Assembly (NCBI GenBank): GCA_003278805.1
Contig: QCDC01000005.1
Span: forward strand, 28,355 to 92,354
Direction of reading: 5' to 3'
Origin: Pelagibacteraceae bacterium AG-349-L17
Lineage (GTDB): Bacteria > Pseudomonadota > Alphaproteobacteria > Pelagibacterales > Pelagibacteraceae
Length of the DNA stretch: 64,000 nt
Positions 30,326-38,389 of this stretch are shown piece by piece (within the stretch, counting starts at the first letter, position 1; every line of letters starts with the position of its first letter). Below the pieces are notes generated by a model. That model had not been told where the DNA came from and made no database searches. It worked only from the letters and a program-made list of their open reading frames with translations. A program made the position numbers and the translations under genes.

Positions 30326-30724
30326 TTAGTTTAACGCTTTATTTTTATTAGCCTCTATTCTTCTTCCGAAGTCGTCATGTCCATCATCAGATGTCCATTC
30401 ATCTAATGAATTCATAAATTCTTTATGGTGTTCTAATAATTGTCTCGAAACTGATCTCGTATAATATTTAAAAGCTGGGTAGCTCATTTTAATCATCATT
30501 TTTTGCATTAACCTGTAATGAAATAAATATAAGCAATGATCCCTGTCTATATTTTCTCGATTAGTTTTTTCATCAAACGCTTCAACGAGTTCTTTCGCGT
30601 AAGAATCCATTTTGTTCCAAATATCTTGGTTTGTTTCTATTTTTTGCTCTTTTAATGACTTGGTTTTAAACTCTAAGATTTTGCTTTTGTTTTTCTTTGT
30701 TTTTTTATCTTTAAAATCGCTCAT
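30326..30724 (-). CDS. Hypothetical protein, about 132-151 aa
   Basis: ORF extends to a TTG at 30781, but ATG at 30724 (MSDFKDKK) is a plausible start; first gene of the minus operon. Confidence 0.62.
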   Translation of the reverse strand: MSDFKDKKTKKNKSKILEFKTKSLKEQKIETNQDIWNKMDSYAKELVEAFDEKTNRENIDRDHCLYLFHYRLMQKMMIKMSYPAFKYYTRSVSRQLLEHHKEFMNSLDEWTSDDGHDDFGRRIEANKNKALN

Positions 30725-30868
30725 AAAAGCCTTATAACAGGCTAAAAATACAAAGTCAACTTTTTTTTTGTCATTTGACAATATTTTTTACAAATATATC
30801 TTGTTTTATTGTCATTAGACTATATATATAAAGTATAAAATGAATCATAACAAAAAAAAGTGATAAAT
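30725..30868. promoter_or_regulatory. Divergent promoter region of the two accessory operons
   Basis: Minus strand: TTGACT-17 nt-TATAAG just upstream of ATG 30724. Plus strand: TTGTCA (30809-30814) with AT-rich TATA runs to 30840. Dyad TTGTCA-TT-TGACAA at 30768-30781. Confidence 0.4.
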
Positions 30869-32266
30869 ATGCAGAGAAATAGACCAGAATCTCAAAAAAA
30901 TGGTGAATTACTCTCATCTATCTTAGAGAAAGCCAGCATAAGCCAAAGATTGTGCTCAATAAATATGGGTGAAAATGATGCCTTTTTAACGAACTTTATT
31001 TACAGATCCCCATTAAAATTCTCTAGAGACTTTTCATATAAATTTTTATCAAGCATTTACCATTTTGTATTAAGGGATTCTCAAAAAAGAGCTACGGAAA
31101 AATTTGATGAAATAATCAATGATCAAAACATATTGGATTTAAATATCAATAAAAAATTATTAATTCCAGCTTTGGAAAGACACACACTCGCAATAATTAA
31201 TATTAACGCTGATGTATTTGAAAAAGATGATGAACAAATAATTGAGAACTATATTCAAGAAATTTATCCAGAAACATTTGAAAATTATAAAAACTTCTTA
31301 AGAAAATTGGATTATCAAAGAACGGGACTAAAAAATATATCTAATGTTCAGCAAATATATGAACAGGAACATCAAGATACTTTAGAAATTTTATCTTCAG
31401 AAGAAATAGATATGCTAAATGGTTTCTCAGAGTTTGAAATTCAAATGGAATCTACTAATAATTTTTTTTACATCTGCGAAAATTTAAGAACTAAAATTAT
31501 TCCATCATTTTATTCCCCTACAGACTATAAAGAAATAAAAATGGATTATTTTAATAAAGGTGCATTCTTAATTAGGCGTAAAGAAATTAATCAACTCAAA
31601 AACAATAATACAATTGGAGGACAAATAGTTTGGAAATCAGGAAAATTTAATTTTGAAGCTGAAAAAAAACAAAAAAGCAGATGGTTCTTCGGCAGAAAAG
31701 AAAAAGTAAAAGAGGATGATGAAAAAATGCTAAAAGAAATAGATGAAATTAAAAGAGAGCATGAAAAACAAATGGCTCTTATTGCTGAAATAGAGAGAGA
31801 GAAAGAGAAAATTATTAACGAAACTAAAACACATATAGAACAACAAAATAAAGAGGACTTTAAACAAATTTCTAAAATGGTTGATGAAACTTACTACAAA
31901 GAAAAAAATAAACAAAATGATGATTATGAAGTTCCAGAGTTCTTGAAAAAACAAGAAGAACAATTAAAAAAATGGAAAAAATTAGCTAGCAATAATAAAC
32001 TGATAGCAGAAAGTAATAATTCTTATTTTACCGAAGAGTTCCAAAAAAAATTTTTAAAAGAGCGTGAAGAACAACTTCTAGAAATGAGAAAATTATTAAA
32101 AAAAGGAAAAAATATTCGTTTACACGAAATAGATCAGTTTATAAATAGATATGGGAATACAGAGGAAACAAGAGATTTTATTAACAATATTGCAGGTTTG
32201 AAATTATTCAAAGAAGATAATTATAAAAACTTACTACTGGACAAGGAAGAAAAAAAATTAGCTTAA
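30869..32266 (+). CDS. Coiled-coil protein, about 465 aa
   Basis: Long ORF; charged heptad-like region DDEKMLKEIDEIKREHEKQMALIAEIEREKEKI; no family recognised. Confidence 0.75.
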   Translation: MQRNRPESQKNGELLSSILEKASISQRLCSINMGENDAFLTNFIYRSPLKFSRDFSYKFLSSIYHFVLRDSQKRATEKFDEIINDQNILDLNINKKLLIPALERHTLAIININADVFEKDDEQIIENYIQEIYPETFENYKNFLRKLDYQRTGLKNISNVQQIYEQEHQDTLEILSSEEIDMLNGFSEFEIQMESTNNFFYICENLRTKIIPSFYSPTDYKEIKMDYFNKGAFLIRRKEINQLKNNNTIGGQIVWKSGKFNFEAEKKQKSRWFFGRKEKVKEDDEKMLKEIDEIKREHEKQMALIAEIEREKEKIINETKTHIEQQNKEDFKQISKMVDETYYKEKNKQNDDYEVPEFLKKQEEQLKKWKKLASNNKLIAESNNSYFTEEFQKKFLKEREEQLLEMRKLLKKGKNIRLHEIDQFINRYGNTEETRDFINNIAGLKLFKEDNYKNLLLDKEEKKLA

Positions 32267-32270
32267 AATT

Positions 32271-33716
32271 ATGGCACTATTTACTTATTTTGATTGTGAA
32301 AGTGATGCTGGTGCTGCACAAAAAGCAACTTGTCTTTCTGTAGCTGCTGTAACGGTTGATGAAAATTTTAAAATTGTAGACCAGTGGAAGATAAATTCAA
32401 GATTTAGAGCCTCTCGTGCATTTGAAGTTGATGCGATGCTTGCTCACAATATCCCAGTTGAAGTAATTGAAAACGAAAAATTATCAAATAGTGAACTCGT
32501 GAATGAATGGGAAAAAAGATTCAAAACTCTAGCCGAAAGAGGAACTATCTTTGTTGGATATAATTCAATGAATTATGACAATATACTTCTTCAAAACAGC
32601 TTATATATCAATCTAAAATGGCCTTATATAACTAATAAAGAACAATTTGATCTACTTCCTGCAATTAGGGCAGCTAGTGTATTCGCACCTGGTGCACTTA
32701 ATTATGAGTTTAATGAAAAAGGCAACACTTCATTTCGTTTACAATCAATGCTGTCCGCAAATAATATAGAAACTAAAGGCGCCCATGATAGTTTATATGA
32801 CACGATCGCAACTAAGGATCTTGCTCAAAAATTATTTGAAAAAGCTCCCGATGTATTTAATGCATCAATAGCATTAAGAAAAAAAGCAGATGTACTTCCC
32901 AAAATTAAAGAAGGTATATTTTGTTGGCATGAAGCTTACTTTAAAGCAAAGATATATTGTGGGATGTACTTAGGTAATACTATTTTTCCTGGATGGTATT
33001 ATTTATATGATTTACGAAAAAATCCTGAAGATGTTTTAAAGTTAGATAGAGATGGTTTAAAGGAAAGTTTGAAAGGTAGTCCAAAATATATTCGTACATG
33101 CAAAAGTAACCGTGCACCAATTATAATGAATAGTGAATTTGCATTATTAGATGACGAATATAAAGCCCTAGGTATGAACGAAATTAAAAAAAGATATAAT
33201 TTACTAAAAAAAAATAAAGAAGAGTTGGCTGCAAAAATAAGGGATATTGTTCAAGAACAATATGAAGAGAGACAAGAATTTAATCAAGAAGAATTACAAC
33301 CAGAAGAAAAAATCTATTCGTTAACTGGAGAATTGAGCAATGAGGAACGAAATCTTATGAACCAATTTAATCAAGATAACTCTCCTAAAGAAAAAAAGAG
33401 AATTTTTAATCTTTTTAAAAGAAATGATATTAAAGTTTTAGCAGAGATGAAATTATTTGATGATTATGATGGTAATGAAGATAAATTTTGTCAAATATTA
33501 ACAAAGAGAGATTTTAAAAGAGTAAAAAAAAGAATTGCTAAAAATATTTTAGATATGTCGGACAAACCAAGTCCATTTATAAAAATTCCTGCACAACAAG
33601 CTAGACTAGATACTCTCAAAATCGTAGCAGAAAAAAATGAGGACCATGAGAAAATGGAACAATTAGATAGCCTGGATAAATACCTTGAAAAAATGAAGCT
33701 TAAATTTGCTTCATAA
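32271..33716 (+). CDS. Exonuclease I (SbcB)-like DEDDh exonuclease
   Basis: FTYFDCESD, AHNIPVEVIENE, VGYNSMNYDNILLQNSLYINL, DLLPAIRAA, FRLQSMLSANNIETKGAHDSLYDTIATKDLA align by eye with E. coli ExoI motifs (HDYET, YNSIRFDDEFTRYTLYRN, HDALSDVEAT). Confidence 0.82.
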   Translation: MALFTYFDCESDAGAAQKATCLSVAAVTVDENFKIVDQWKINSRFRASRAFEVDAMLAHNIPVEVIENEKLSNSELVNEWEKRFKTLAERGTIFVGYNSMNYDNILLQNSLYINLKWPYITNKEQFDLLPAIRAASVFAPGALNYEFNEKGNTSFRLQSMLSANNIETKGAHDSLYDTIATKDLAQKLFEKAPDVFNASIALRKKADVLPKIKEGIFCWHEAYFKAKIYCGMYLGNTIFPGWYYLYDLRKNPEDVLKLDRDGLKESLKGSPKYIRTCKSNRAPIIMNSEFALLDDEYKALGMNEIKKRYNLLKKNKEELAAKIRDIVQEQYEERQEFNQEELQPEEKIYSLTGELSNEERNLMNQFNQDNSPKEKKRIFNLFKRNDIKVLAEMKLFDDYDGNEDKFCQILTKRDFKRVKKRIAKNILDMSDKPSPFIKIPAQQARLDTLKIVAEKNEDHEKMEQLDSLDKYLEKMKLKFAS

Positions 33717-34180
33717 TGAACGATAAAGACTATAACAGAAACCCAAAGGGTAAAAATCAGTGGAAATTAAGAACTGACAAAGAGCTTCAAGATATAATTA
33801 ATAGTAAACCCCGAAATTGGACAAAAAAAGATTTTAGAGGTGAAGGTAAGCTGAATAAAAAGAAACTTATGACTAGAAAGGAATCTGATAGAAAAACTCT
33901 TAAATTTTATCAAACTGGTAGGACATATGTAAGAAATTTAAAAGATCATTTTATTAATTCTACTGAAGAAAGTATTAAAGAATTTCAAAAAGGTGAAATA
34001 AATTTCGAAACACTTAAGAATAGATCTTCAACTATTAAATGGAGAAACAAAATGTCTGAAAATAAGCGTAAATTTTATGACAAAAAAAAATATGCAGAGA
34101 TAAAAAATAACGCAGAAAGATTAGAAGAAAAAAGAAAAAGACAAAAAAAATGGTATAATCAGCAAAAAGATTTAAAGTAA
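33716..34180 (+). CDS. Hypothetical highly basic protein, 154 aa
   Basis: ORF overlaps the upstream stop (TAATG); Lys/Arg rich. Confidence 0.6.
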   Translation: MNDKDYNRNPKGKNQWKLRTDKELQDIINSKPRNWTKKDFRGEGKLNKKKLMTRKESDRKTLKFYQTGRTYVRNLKDHFINSTEESIKEFQKGEINFETLKNRSSTIKWRNKMSENKRKFYDKKKYAEIKNNAERLEEKRKRQKKWYNQQKDLK

Positions 34181-34182
34181 TC

Positions 34183-34314
34183 ATGGATTTATTATTTTTA
34201 TTTAAAATTATATTTCTTCTAGGAGCATTAGTTGCTCTCTATGCTGTAATTAGAAACTTAGATATTATTAAAATTATACTTCGATATTGGTTTGATTTAC
34301 TATTTAGAAAGTAA
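34183..34314 (+). CDS. Small membrane peptide, 43 aa
   Basis: ATG 3 bp after the previous stop; MDLLFLFKIIFLLGALVALYAVIRNLDIIKIILRYWFDLLFRK. Below the ORF-track cutoff; read by eye. Confidence 0.5.
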   Translation: MDLLFLFKIIFLLGALVALYAVIRNLDIIKIILRYWFDLLFRK

Positions 34315-34974
34315 TTTAATTATTTTTTTTACTCCCTTTTTTTTTATCGATTTTTTAGCATAAAATAAACAAGCAGAAGAACTTAAGATTGTATCAATAA
34401 CTTTTAAATTATTTTGTCTTAATGTCTCCCCGGTTGTACTCAGATCCACTATCAAGTCTGCTGTTAATTTATTTGCAGCTTCTGTGGCACCGAGTGAAGA
34501 AATTAATTCATATTGAGTAATTCCTTTAGAATTAAACCAACCATGAGCAAGGTTTTTAAATTTGGTTGCACAACGCATTAATCTTTTCTTTTTTTGATAA
34601 AATTCGTAAGAAATATCCTCTAAGTCCGTGGGATTGACACAGTCTATCCACATTGTGTCTACCGCAACGATTAAGTCAGATCTTCCCCAATTATATTGTT
34701 TTGCAAGGGCAATGTTAGATTGGATGCTTTGATCACTTTCAAGCCACAAATCTTTTCCACTAATACCAATATCTCCAATTCCTTTTCCTAATGCTTCTAC
34801 AATTTCTGTAGCATTCATATAAAGCACACGAATATTAGGATATCCTTTAATAGACCCGATCAAGGATCGTTCACTTTCCCGAATTATTTTTAATTTTTTT
34901 TTTTTAAAAACTTTTTCTGCTTCAGCTTTCATGCGTCCTTTAGATAAAGTTAAAATAGTTATTGTCTCTTTCAT
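34300..34974 (-). CDS. hisG: ATP phosphoribosyltransferase, short (HisG-S) form
   Basis: ITILTLSKGRMKAEAEKVFKK, GIGDIGISGKDLWLE, ADLIVDLSTTGETLRQNNL; about 224 aa; next to hisZ. Confidence 0.93.
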   Translation of the reverse strand: MKETITILTLSKGRMKAEAEKVFKKKKLKIIRESERSLIGSIKGYPNIRVLYMNATEIVEALGKGIGDIGISGKDLWLESDQSIQSNIALAKQYNWGRSDLIVAVDTMWIDCVNPTDLEDISYEFYQKKKRLMRCATKFKNLAHGWFNSKGITQYELISSLGATEAANKLTADLIVDLSTTGETLRQNNLKVIDTILSSSACLFYAKKSIKKKGVKKIIKLLSK

Positions 34975-36017
34975 CAGATAATACCTCTGTTAATTGCTGC
35001 ACCAACAGCGTTTAAGTCTTTCTTATTTCCAAGATCTTTAATTAAATTATCAAATCGTCCACCACTTAAAAAAATTTCTTTTCTATTATTAAAATTAACT
35101 TTAATGTTAAAAGTCATTCCGGTGTAATAGCTTATTTGTCTGTTTATATTTGGATTAAAATTAACTTTAACGTTCTTAATATTATTTTTTTTTAATGGAA
35201 AATAATCATCACTTATAAATATATTAAGATTATTTTTTTGGAAAAAACTATTTAAAATTTTTGGGGCTTTTTCTATGGGGCAAGAAATTCTCAGATAATC
35301 TTTTATAATTTTAACACTTTTTTTATTCGAAATATTTCTAGGATCTTGATAATTTTTCAAATCAAATCTTTCTAAAATTTCTCTTAAAGATCTTCCAGAA
35401 TAGTTTTTTGTTGGATCTTTCTTTCTAAGTTTTTCAGCTAAGATTTTATCCTGTTCAACTAATTTAGGATTAATATCCTTATTATCAGAAAGCTTTCTTA
35501 GTAATTGATCAAAATAAATTTCTCTTGAAAAATGACGTTGAATTTTTTCTCTCCATCTTAAAGGAAGTGGTGTGAGTTTACTTACTAAAAGATTAAAAAT
35601 CTCAATATTACTTAGACTTAGTTCGCATCTTTTAAATTTAGATTTTTTAAATATATCTAAAGATGTTTTAATAATTTCATAATCATCTTTTTCCTTATTC
35701 TTTGAATTAAATATTTCATAACCTGTCTGTTTAATTATGGGAGATTTATTGTTGTTTTGTTTTCGGTAAACTTCACCACTATATGACCATTTTATTTTGT
35801 TTCGAGTTTTATCCTTTATTAATCTTAATACACTGGCTATAGAGAGATCACTCCTTAACGAATACTCAGTGTTATTCTGATCGTAAAAAGAAAAAAGATA
35901 TTGTCTAAAATTACCGCCTGATCTTTTAAGAATGTGTTTAGTTTCTATAATACTATCAAGTTCAATATTCTTAAAACCTCTAGATTTTAGAATTTTAGAT
36001 AAATTTTCTGATTTCAT
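34974..36017 (-). CDS. hisZ: ATP phosphoribosyltransferase regulatory subunit
   Basis: Class II aaRS-like HisS paralogue (YSLRSDLSIASVLRLI, YSGEVYRKQ) between hisS and hisG. Confidence 0.9.
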   Translation of the reverse strand: MKSENLSKILKSRGFKNIELDSIIETKHILKRSGGNFRQYLFSFYDQNNTEYSLRSDLSIASVLRLIKDKTRNKIKWSYSGEVYRKQNNNKSPIIKQTGYEIFNSKNKEKDDYEIIKTSLDIFKKSKFKRCELSLSNIEIFNLLVSKLTPLPLRWREKIQRHFSREIYFDQLLRKLSDNKDINPKLVEQDKILAEKLRKKDPTKNYSGRSLREILERFDLKNYQDPRNISNKKSVKIIKDYLRISCPIEKAPKILNSFFQKNNLNIFISDDYFPLKKNNIKNVKVNFNPNINRQISYYTGMTFNIKVNFNNRKEIFLSGGRFDNLIKDLGNKKDLNAVGAAINRGII

Positions 36018-37386
36018 CTATTAATTTATCTTTTGTAACTGTTGTTTGGTTGTCTCCCTTTGAACCAAGAAGATTTTTTAATGTATAAGTATTATCTTTA
36101 AATTCATTTTCTCCACAAATAATTGCAACAGGAAGTTTCCTTCGATTACCGTAATCTAATTGTTTAGATAATTTCTTTTTACTTTCTAGAAAAATTTCTG
36201 AATTAATATTATTTTTTCTTAAATAATTTAAAATCTCATAATATTTTTCTAAATAAGACTCTTCCATAACACATATAAGAACTGGTTTTGCCTCTTTGGC
36301 TTCTATCACTTTTTTTTGTAATAAACAGAACACTAGTCTATCAATACCTATCGAGACACCACTTCCTAAAAAAGGGTCTCCTCTAAATTTTGTAACAAGA
36401 TACTCACCTCCACTACAGCATGAGCCTGGGTCTATACTCTTCCCCTTAGAGTTTTTAACTTCAAACTTCAAATTTGTTTCAACGATCCATCCAGTGTAGA
36501 TATCTAAACCACGAATTTTTGAGGGATCAAATTTAACTTGATCAGCATACTCACCATACTTTAAGACCTCAAATAAATCTTCAAGTTCTTTAATTCCTTC
36601 TCGAGTTGTTTCGTTATCTATTTGTTTCTTTAATTGATTTAAATCTTTAACTTTTAAAAATTCTAAAATTTTAGATGCTTGTTCATCAGATAAATCTGCT
36701 CCTTTAGTAATTGCTCCACTAGCATCCATCCTTTCTTTTTTTAATAATTCTTCCACCCCTTTGATTCCAAAACCTGGCTTGTCTAATTTATCAATTGCCC
36801 GTAAAACCTTTTGTCTCTGTTTTTCATCAATAATTTTAAGTTCCTGCATCAAACCTTGAACTATTTTCCTATTACTTACATTGATAACAAAATCTGATTT
36901 TTTTAATCCCATTTCTAAAAAGGTAGAACTAATAATATTACATAATTCTGCGTTGGCTTGTTTTTTGTCAAATTTACCAATTATATCTACGTCACATTGC
37001 CCGAAAGATTTATATCTCCCATTTCCCGGTTTCTCTCGTCTAAATACTGTACCTATCTGATATCTCTTATATGGATTTGGTAAGTCCAAATAATTTTGAC
37101 TATAAAAACGAATAAAACCCTGCGATAGATCGTATCTTAAAGATACATCAGTACCATTTTCATCATAGGTAAATATGTCTGCCATTGGATTTTCATCATC
37201 TTCTGCTAAAGAATTTCCAATAATTGAACTCAATTCCATTGGACTTGTCTCCAAAGGACTAAATCCATATTTAATGAAATTTTTTTCAATAATACCCAGC
37301 AACTTCTTTTTGAGTGCTAATGCATCGCCCCATGTATCTTGAAAGCCACTTGGAAGTATTGCTTTTAATTGTTTTTCTTTATTCAT
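35995..37386 (-). CDS. hisS: Histidyl-tRNA synthetase
   Basis: SLRYDLSQGFIRFYSQN, FRREKPGNGRYKSFGQCDVDIIG, GSGVSIGIDRLVF. Start placed at ATG 37386, downstream of tRNA-His. Confidence 0.95.
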   Translation of the reverse strand: MNKEKQLKAILPSGFQDTWGDALALKKKLLGIIEKNFIKYGFSPLETSPMELSSIIGNSLAEDDENPMADIFTYDENGTDVSLRYDLSQGFIRFYSQNYLDLPNPYKRYQIGTVFRREKPGNGRYKSFGQCDVDIIGKFDKKQANAELCNIISSTFLEMGLKKSDFVINVSNRKIVQGLMQELKIIDEKQRQKVLRAIDKLDKPGFGIKGVEELLKKERMDASGAITKGADLSDEQASKILEFLKVKDLNQLKKQIDNETTREGIKELEDLFEVLKYGEYADQVKFDPSKIRGLDIYTGWIVETNLKFEVKNSKGKSIDPGSCCSGGEYLVTKFRGDPFLGSGVSIGIDRLVFCLLQKKVIEAKEAKPVLICVMEESYLEKYYEILNYLRKNNINSEIFLESKKKLSKQLDYGNRRKLPVAIICGENEFKDNTYTLKNLLGSKGDNQTTVTKDKLIDEIRKFI

Positions 37387-37413
37387 TTTAATAAGGCATC
37401 TCCAGCCGCCTTG

Positions 37414-37490
37414 TGGTACGGTAGGGTGGGTTCGAACCACCGACCCCTAGTTCCACAAACTAGTGCTCTAACCAGCTGAGCTACTACCGC
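37414..37490 (-). tRNA. tRNA-His (GTG)
   Basis: Reverse complement folds as GCGGTAG TA GCTC AGCTGGTTA GAGC A CTAGT TTGTGGA ACTAG GGGTC GGTGG TTCGAAC CCACC CTACCGT A CCA; CCA encoded. Confidence 0.97.
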
Positions 37491-37661
37491 ATGTTTTATG
37501 TTTATATTCTTTTTTTAGTGGATTTTAAATAATTATAAATAACAGCCCTAATGGCTATGGAAACAGCTTCTACGAGTGCTTCTCAAAGTCTTTCTGTATA
37601 TATTATTTATATTCATAGGCAGTCTTTTAAACAAAAATAATCAATATGCAATACTTTAAAT

Positions 37662-37700
37662 AAAAAGGACGTTTATCCATAGCAGATAAAACGTCCTTTT
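37662..37700 (-). terminator. Rho-independent terminator of the cold-shock gene
   Basis: AAAAGGACGTTTTATCTGCTATGGATAAACGTCCTTTTTA on the minus strand, just 3' of the csp stop codon. Confidence 0.8.
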
Positions 37701-37720
37701 AAATTTTGATAAATAGATTA

Positions 37721-37942
37721 TTAACCTTCTTTTTTAGATACCAAGTTAACAGCTGATGGGCCTTTGGGACCGTCTTCAAGATCGAAGGATAGAGGATGGC
37801 CTTCCTCTAAGTATCTCATACCAGCGGCCTTCACAGCGCTTGCATGAACAAAACAATCTTTCTCTCCGTCTTGCCTCTCGATAAAACCATAGCCTTTCTT
37901 TGAATTATACCATTTAATTTTGCCTTCAAGTTTTGTACTCAT
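37721..37942 (-). CDS. Cold-shock domain protein
   Basis: GKIKWYNSKKGYGFIERQDGEKDCFVHASAVKAAG RNP motifs. Confidence 0.96.
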   Translation of the reverse strand: MSTKLEGKIKWYNSKKGYGFIERQDGEKDCFVHASAVKAAGMRYLEEGHPLSFDLEDGPKGPSAVNLVSKKEG

Positions 37943-38075
37943 CTTATACTTATCCTTATGTTATTAATTTATACAAATTAAGTTATTTATATTTTGTCTC
38001 AAATACAAGATGAAAAAATAGTCTAGTTATTTTTAAACCTTAAGCCTTAGCGTTAAAATTAAATGTTTATTTGGG

Positions 38076-38150
38076 TGGTGGTCGTGGTAAGAATCGCACT
38101 TACGACACATACCTTTTCAGGGTACTGCTCTACTACTGAGCTACACGACC
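38076..38150 (-). tRNA. tRNA-Phe (GAA)
   Basis: GGTCGTG TA GCTC AGTAGTA GAGC A GTACC CTGAAAA GGTAT GTGTC GTAAG TGCGATT CTTAC CACGACC A CCA. Confidence 0.96.
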
Positions 38151-38168
38151 GTGCCAAAAATAATGTCT

Positions 38169-38387
38169 CTATCCTCGAAACGTTATTCTTCCTTTTTTTA
38201 AATCGTACGCCGAGACGTCGACAGTAACTTTATCGCCTTGAAGTACTCTAATTCTATTTTTGCGAAGCTTGCCGCTCGCATGTGCAATGACTTCGTGCCC
38301 ATTCTCTAAAGTCACTCTGAACATCGCGTTTTTAAGAAGTTCAGTTACTACTCCAGAAAAAGTTAGAATATTTTGTTCTTTTGGCAA
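38169..38387 (-). CDS. infA: Translation initiation factor IF-1
   Basis: [63 protein letters not shown]. Confidence 0.97.
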   Translation of the reverse strand: MPKEQNILTFSGVVTELLKNAMFRVTLENGHEVIAHASGKLRKNRIRVLQGDKVTVDVSAYDLKKGRITFRG

Positions 38388-38389
38388 TT

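Noticed and set aside
31730-31963. 77-aa Phe-rich minus-strand ORF resembling a membrane protein
   Set aside because: Complement of the Lys/Glu coiled-coil gene; hydrophobicity is an artefact.
35995-37440. HisRS N-terminal extension MVRTHPTVPQGGWRCLIK
   Set aside because: It would read into the tRNA-His gene; ATG at 37386 gives the expected N-terminus.
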